This document shows positions 59,622-64,000 of a DNA stretch of 64,000 nt, one piece after another. The notes under the pieces are model-generated. The model searched no databases. It had not been told where the DNA came from and saw only the letters and a list, made by a program, of their open reading frames with translations. The DNA is from Daedaleopsis sinensis. Lineage: Eukaryota > Basidiomycota > Agaricomycetes > Polyporales > Polyporaceae. The DNA lies in contig CM066308.1 of NCBI GenBank assembly GCA_033807695.1, positions 1,922,001 to 1,986,000 on the forward strand, read 5' to 3'. Position 1 is the stretch's first letter; each line of letters starts with the position of its first letter. The position numbers were made by a program, and so were the translations under genes.

Positions 59622-61272
59622 ATGAGCAAACCTAACGTCAAACCGAAGCAAGCCCCGGCCAAGGTTCCGGGGATTTACAAGGTCGACTCCGTTCGCGTAA
59701 GTTGTATACCCCGCAACTTGGTGTTCTCAACAACATACGGGGGGACAGGATGTGGCGGAGTCTTTGAACATACCTAATCTTCCAGAACCGGTCGCATCCG
59801 CACTAGCCAGTGATGTGGAGTATCGCATACAACAAGTCGTCGAGGTGAGCTTAATCCTCGATGTCCCAAGTGCTCCTGTTCATGGTTAGCGTAGGAGGCG
59901 GCGCGCTTCATGAGACACGCCAAACGCACTACCTTGACCACCTCCGACATCGACCAAGCTCTTCGAGTTCTCAACATCGAGCCTTTATATGGCCATTTCC
60001 CTTACAATCCTCCTTCCTTCCGACGCGCCCTGCCCTTCCCCCAGATGCAAAATGCTGGCTCAGTGTACTTCGTGGAAGACGAAGAGATTGAGTTCGACCG
60101 TATCCTGCGAGAAGAGAAGATCACTATGCCGAAAGGCGTCAGCTGGACCGCACATTGGCTCGCGGTCGAAGGCGTACAACCCCTCATCCCAGAGAATCCA
60201 CCCGCCGCACCCAAGGATGTGGACCCGGAGGGGAAACAGGCTGCCGCGTCTGTCATTCCAGGTACGCCGCGGTTGTATGCTCATGCTACGCGCCCGACCT
60301 ATCTCTACGAACAGGGAAACAGACTCAGCAACAACCCCTGCTCGTCAAGCAAACGCTGTCGCGGGAGCTCAACTTGTATTACGCTCGCCTTACCGCCTCA
60401 TTACATCCGTCGACATCCGATCAGGCGAAACGCACAGCCGCGCTCGCAAGTCTGCGTCACGACGCAGGCCTGTCTCCCCTTCTCCCATACCTCGTGCAAT
60501 GGGTCAGCGAAGGTGTTGTGAATTGCCTCCGGACTGGTTCCCAAACAGAAAGCGACGGTAAACTTTTGGAAGTACACCTTGAAGTCATCAGCGCGATGCT
60601 CGACAACAAAACGCTTGGCGTTGAACCATTTGTATGTTGCACGTCCTCGTTCTTACTATGCGCGTCCTGAGAGATCATTTTCAGCTGCACCAGCTGCTTC
60701 CATCGGTGTTCTCGATCCTTCTGCACTCTGCACTACCACCCTCGCACGCCACCCCATTACGGACGACGGCGGCGCAAATACTCGCTCACCTACTAACACA
60801 CTACTCTATGACATACCCTACTCTACCGACCAAAATCATCAAGATGTTGATCGTTGGCTTGATCGAACCGAAGAAGCCACGAGCAACAAACGAAGGGGCT
60901 ATCCGCGGGCTCTTGGCCATCGGCAAGAGCGCAATCCGATTAGGGCTCGTCGAACGTCAAGGCGCGAAGATTATCGGGGACAAGTGCATGCCTGGGGAGT
61001 CGAGCCAACTTGTAGATCTCGTCATGGTCCGTTTTAGCGTGTCCGGGTATTTGTGTGTACTCATGCGCTTTCCCATTTCCCTGCAGCAAAGCTTCAGGTC
61101 GCTACACCCGCCATCGCAGCATCCTGTGCCGCTCGATCTGAACTCGGGCGCCGACCAGGCCGTCCTCGAGAGCCTACGCACGCAAATCGGCGATTTCTTC
61201 GCGGAACGCATCGCTGGGGATGCTATGTGGGCGAGAGGGATCCTCTCCGATGACGCCTCGGCTTCGCTGTGA
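59622..61272 (+). CDS. TAF6: TAF6, TFIID (and SAGA-type complex) subunit, 460 aa
   Basis: Exons: 59622-59696, 59749-59844, 59895-60261, 60315-60631, 60685-61026 and 61087-61272, in phase, 460 aa. The N-terminal histone fold (SLNIPNLPEPVASALASDVE ... ARFMRHAKRTTLTTSDIDQA) is followed by the diagnostic TAF6 linker: VYFVEDEEIEFDRILREEKI, then PKGVSWTAHWLAVEGVQPLI. The C-terminal HEAT-repeat domain includes RELNLYYARLTASL, LLPYLVQWVSEGV, LHQLLPSVFSILL and EGAIRGLLAIGKSAIRLGLV. TAF6 pairs with TAF9 through the histone fold and takes part in promoter recognition by RNA polymerase II. The fifth intron uses a weak donor (ATG|GTCCGT); an alternative donor at about 61043 with another acceptor would insert a few residues. 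Confidence 0.94.
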
Positions 61273-61929
61273 ACCGCCTTTTGGTGTCCTCCAGGCTTGT
61301 GTGTGTGTTTTTCTTTTGCATGTATTTTTACATCTTGCTATCGGGACAATGTGTACTTGCTCTGCGATTCGATTGTCACACAGATCTTCTCACATCATGG
61401 TCCACGAGCGGGCTTGTACACTCGCATTACGGTACGTGCTACTCAACTTTCGTCGCATACTCATCCGTTCTATCCACAGATAGCATACCGATCTATCGGC
61501 ATCCAAATTGGCCCATTCGTGCAGGATGATACCGGACGCGGGCTTTGAACGTCTCCGCGACGCAATCCGTGACGCCACGGTGGTACTCAACGGCTTCGCG
61601 AACCGGCCGCCCATCTCTTCCCATTGGCTTGTCCCCAGGCCCAATTCAGATCTTGACGTGGGATATGTATGACGTGAAGATGAGATGGACCGGTCGAGTG
61701 GGGAGCGGCGGTTAGAATGCGAAGGGTACGCTCGGACGGGCTTCAGGGGAGGTCTGAGCCTAGTGTCCTCTGCGCAGGTGCGTACCCAATCATCAGTATG
61801 CACCACCTGAGGCCGGATAGTCATAAGCTCAGCATGCGACGAGTACCTTGTCATCCCCACTTTCACCATCTTCTTACATCTCACTCGCCCCGAAATCGAT
61901 CGCGCTAGGCTCCCTTCAACACTACCGAA
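61273..61929. other. intergenic, no gene recognised
   Basis: About 660 bp between TAF6 and the sulfite oxidase gene, both on the plus strand. It contains only short frames. It should hold the TAF6 3' UTR and the promoter of the next gene. Confidence 0.5.
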
Positions 61930-64000
61930 ATGGCTGCTTCTGACGTCGAGACGTACAACGGAGTACCGCTCAGCGAGCTCTTCCCTGAGGATAAGCTGGG
62001 ATGGCGCGGGTACGCCACGCTCCTTTTACTACGCCTGTATGTCCAGCTAATCTCAGTCTGGGGCGACAGGTATGTAGAATGGGAGGACGCCCCCGACCGC
62101 AAGCGCATTGCAAGCAAGATCCTCATGACGAAGAAGTTCACGCCTATTCCAGGTAAGTACCCCGTTGCGTTCCCAGCCAAATGCAACATGATCAAGACTG
62201 ACGGGCCACACGATGTACCTGCTATGGGTCATATGTTGCTTTGTAGAGTTCCAGTTCGTGCCGCTCCCGAAGACGAATCCGATCTTGGTTGGACACCGAT
62301 GGAAGGAATACCACGAGGCGCTCGGGCTGAAGAGCATCGTCGACTTCAGCTGGGAGACGGTGTTGAAGGAGAAGCCGGGCATGATCCACCTGCTGGACTT
62401 TCCGTACAATGGTGAGACACCGCGTCCGCAGCTCGTCGAGGGCAAGATCACGGACAACTTGTGGCACTTGTCAGTGTGTTCAACTCATTCAACGCATGTG
62501 CTCGTTTTCGTTTCGCTGACTGCTTCCGCTCGGGCGTAGCGTGAGGAACCACGGAGGCGTACCGGACATCGACGAAGACGCGTTTGAACTCGAGATCGGG
62601 GGGCTGGTTAACAAGTCCGTCAAGTTGAGCATGAAGGACCTGAAGGACGAGACGAAGTTCCCGTGAGTATCAGCTAGAGTCGCCGCTGTCTGTCCTGAGC
62701 TATGCGCTGACCGATCTCGCTTCACCCGTAGTCAAAGCGAAGTGACGGTCACTCTGCAGTGCAGTGGAACACGCCGGATCGAGCAGATCCAGGAGTATCC
62801 TGGGGACGGGGACGAATTGATCAACGCGGTCCGTTCTGCTTACATTGTTTCGATGCGGACACGTGCTCACGATATGAGAGCAGCCATGGGGCGAAGGAGC
62901 GATGTGTGTAGAGTATTCTTGCCTCTACGGGCCATGTGTGGCAGAATGAAGACTCATCAGCTTGCAGTGGTACCGCGGTGTACCGAGGCGTGCCGCTCAA
63001 GAAGGTCCTCAAGATCGCATGCGGCGGGATCCGTCCGGAGGCCCAACACCTCGAGTTCATCGGCGCCGACACATACTTCAAGTGCGGCCCCTCTCTTCCC
63101 TTTTGTCAGTTGTGACGCTGGATGCTGACCGTCTCCCTACTGGCAGGAAGGGCGAAGTCTACAACTACGCCGTCTCCGTGCCCTGGCGCAAGGTGCGGGC
63201 GAACGAAGAGGTCCTCCTCGCGTGGGAGATGAACGGCAAGCCGCTTCCCAAGATCCACGGCTTCCCGCTGCGCGTCGTCGTGACCGGGTATATCGGCGCG
63301 AGGAGCGCGAAGTGGGTGTACAAGATCAACGCGCTCGCGGAGCCGAGCATGGGGCCCGTCCAGAGCCAGGAGTATTTGTACTACACGCAGCAGGTGAGCT
63401 CACGTAGGGGCCACGTGGATCACTGGTCACAGAGACTCACTGCGAGTCTTCATTACTTCATAATAGATCGGGAAGCATAACGTGAAGTTTTCGAATGGTT
63501 TCTCCATCCAGAACATGCCGGTCTCGTGCGTAACGGTGTTCGCCTCTGAAATCTGCGGAGGTTCATCTGTTCACCTGTGTGTTGTCATAGGAGTGCTATT
63601 ATTTTCCCGCTTGATAAGCAAACTGTCATCCACGACGGCAAGGTCGAGCTCAAGGGCTGGTCTTACAGTGGCGGCGGCAACTGGGTCGAGCGTGTTGAAG
63701 TCTCGCCTGACGGGTTAGTAATATAACCTTTTCCCCTTCTGCTAAGCTTTATTTGATTCCCTCTCATAGCGGGCATGTCTGGTACGCCGTTGACCCGGAC
63801 AGAATGACCGAAAAGGTGTGCACTGAGCCTACATACATGTGGAATCCGTCGGAAGTTGCACTGACACCGATCGCATAGCACTATCACGCATGGCGTCTGT
63901 GGACGATCGAGCTTCCGGTCGACGCTGAAGGCTGGCTCGAGTTTTGTGTCCGCTCCTGGGACTCTTCCAACAACACCGAGCCGACCTTCGTCCGCTCGGC
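61930..64000 (+). CDS. sulfite oxidase (molybdenum cofactor domain), partial at right edge
   Basis: Exons: 61930-62009, 62070-62152, 62247-62469, 62540-62662, 62732-62828, 62881-62903 (23 nt), 62968-63081, 63147-63393, 63467-63525, 63591-63713, 63770-63815 and 63879 to beyond the edge, about 446 aa so far. The Moco domain is clear: NLWHFVRNHGGVPDI, TLQCSGTRRIEQ with the molybdenum-ligating Cys near residue 180, PWGEGAIGTAVYRGVPL and HLEFIGADTY. The dimerisation domain follows (KWVYKINALAEPS, then GWSYSGGGNWVERVEVSPDG). No N-terminal cytochrome b5 domain or mitochondrial leader is seen, so it resembles the heme-free plant-type enzyme. The C-terminal end, where a peroxisomal signal would lie, is outside the window. 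It oxidises sulfite to sulfate. Confidence 0.92.

Noticed and set aside
1..64000. tRNA, rRNA and CRISPR features
   Set aside because: I looked for cloverleaf-like box A and box B motifs, rRNA core sequences and regularly spaced short repeats by eye and found none. A covariance-model search (tRNAscan-SE, Infernal) would be the decisive test.

Overview
The window is nuclear DNA of a filamentous basidiomycete, most likely an Agaricomycete of the Polyporales white-rot type. The evidence is the many 45-70 nt GT-AG introns that interrupt nearly every gene, the high GC content, the tandem array of microsomal cytochrome P450 genes, the F-box proteins with a C-terminal region typical of polypores, and a fungal DM9/DUF3421 protein. 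I rebuilt the spliced models by hand. For most genes every exon junction keeps the reading frame and the protein matches its family.

Layout. Positions 1-11785 hold the end of a DM9-repeat protein, a ketopantoate reductase-like gene (-), a small secreted cysteine-rich protein (+), an AVL9 homologue of late secretory transport (+) and a trimethyllysine dioxygenase of carnitine synthesis (+). Positions 11943-26975 are a head-to-tail array of one P450 relic and five intact, closely related P450 genes. All five share one ten-exon structure that includes a 14-nt exon encoding the I-helix motif. Positions 27334-36464 hold three minus-strand housekeeping or regulatory genes: the ribosome-biogenesis factor EBP2, a C2H2 zinc-finger protein, and a large proline-rich actin-patch protein of the BBC1 type.

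Positions 37049-59477 are the most unusual part: a tandem repeat with a period of about 10.36 kb, in two complete copies and one partial copy. Each unit carries a minus-strand F-box gene (about 1.75 kb) followed by about 8.6 kb of GC-rich sequence, here called spacer X, that encodes nothing I can recognise. The two complete units look identical except for one 112-119 bp patch with about 14 substitutions and a 7-nt insertion. The repeat boundary cuts the last exon of the F-box gene. Copy 1 therefore keeps the ordinary C-terminus, while copies 2 and 3 run into X and gain a different tail.

Positions 59622-64000 return to conserved genes: TAF6, a subunit of TFIID (and SAGA-type complexes), and a sulfite oxidase cut off by the right edge.

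Most genes here work in separate basic processes. The two lineage-specific blocks, the P450 array and the F-box/X array, have both grown by tandem duplication, and the F-box/X array looks very recent.
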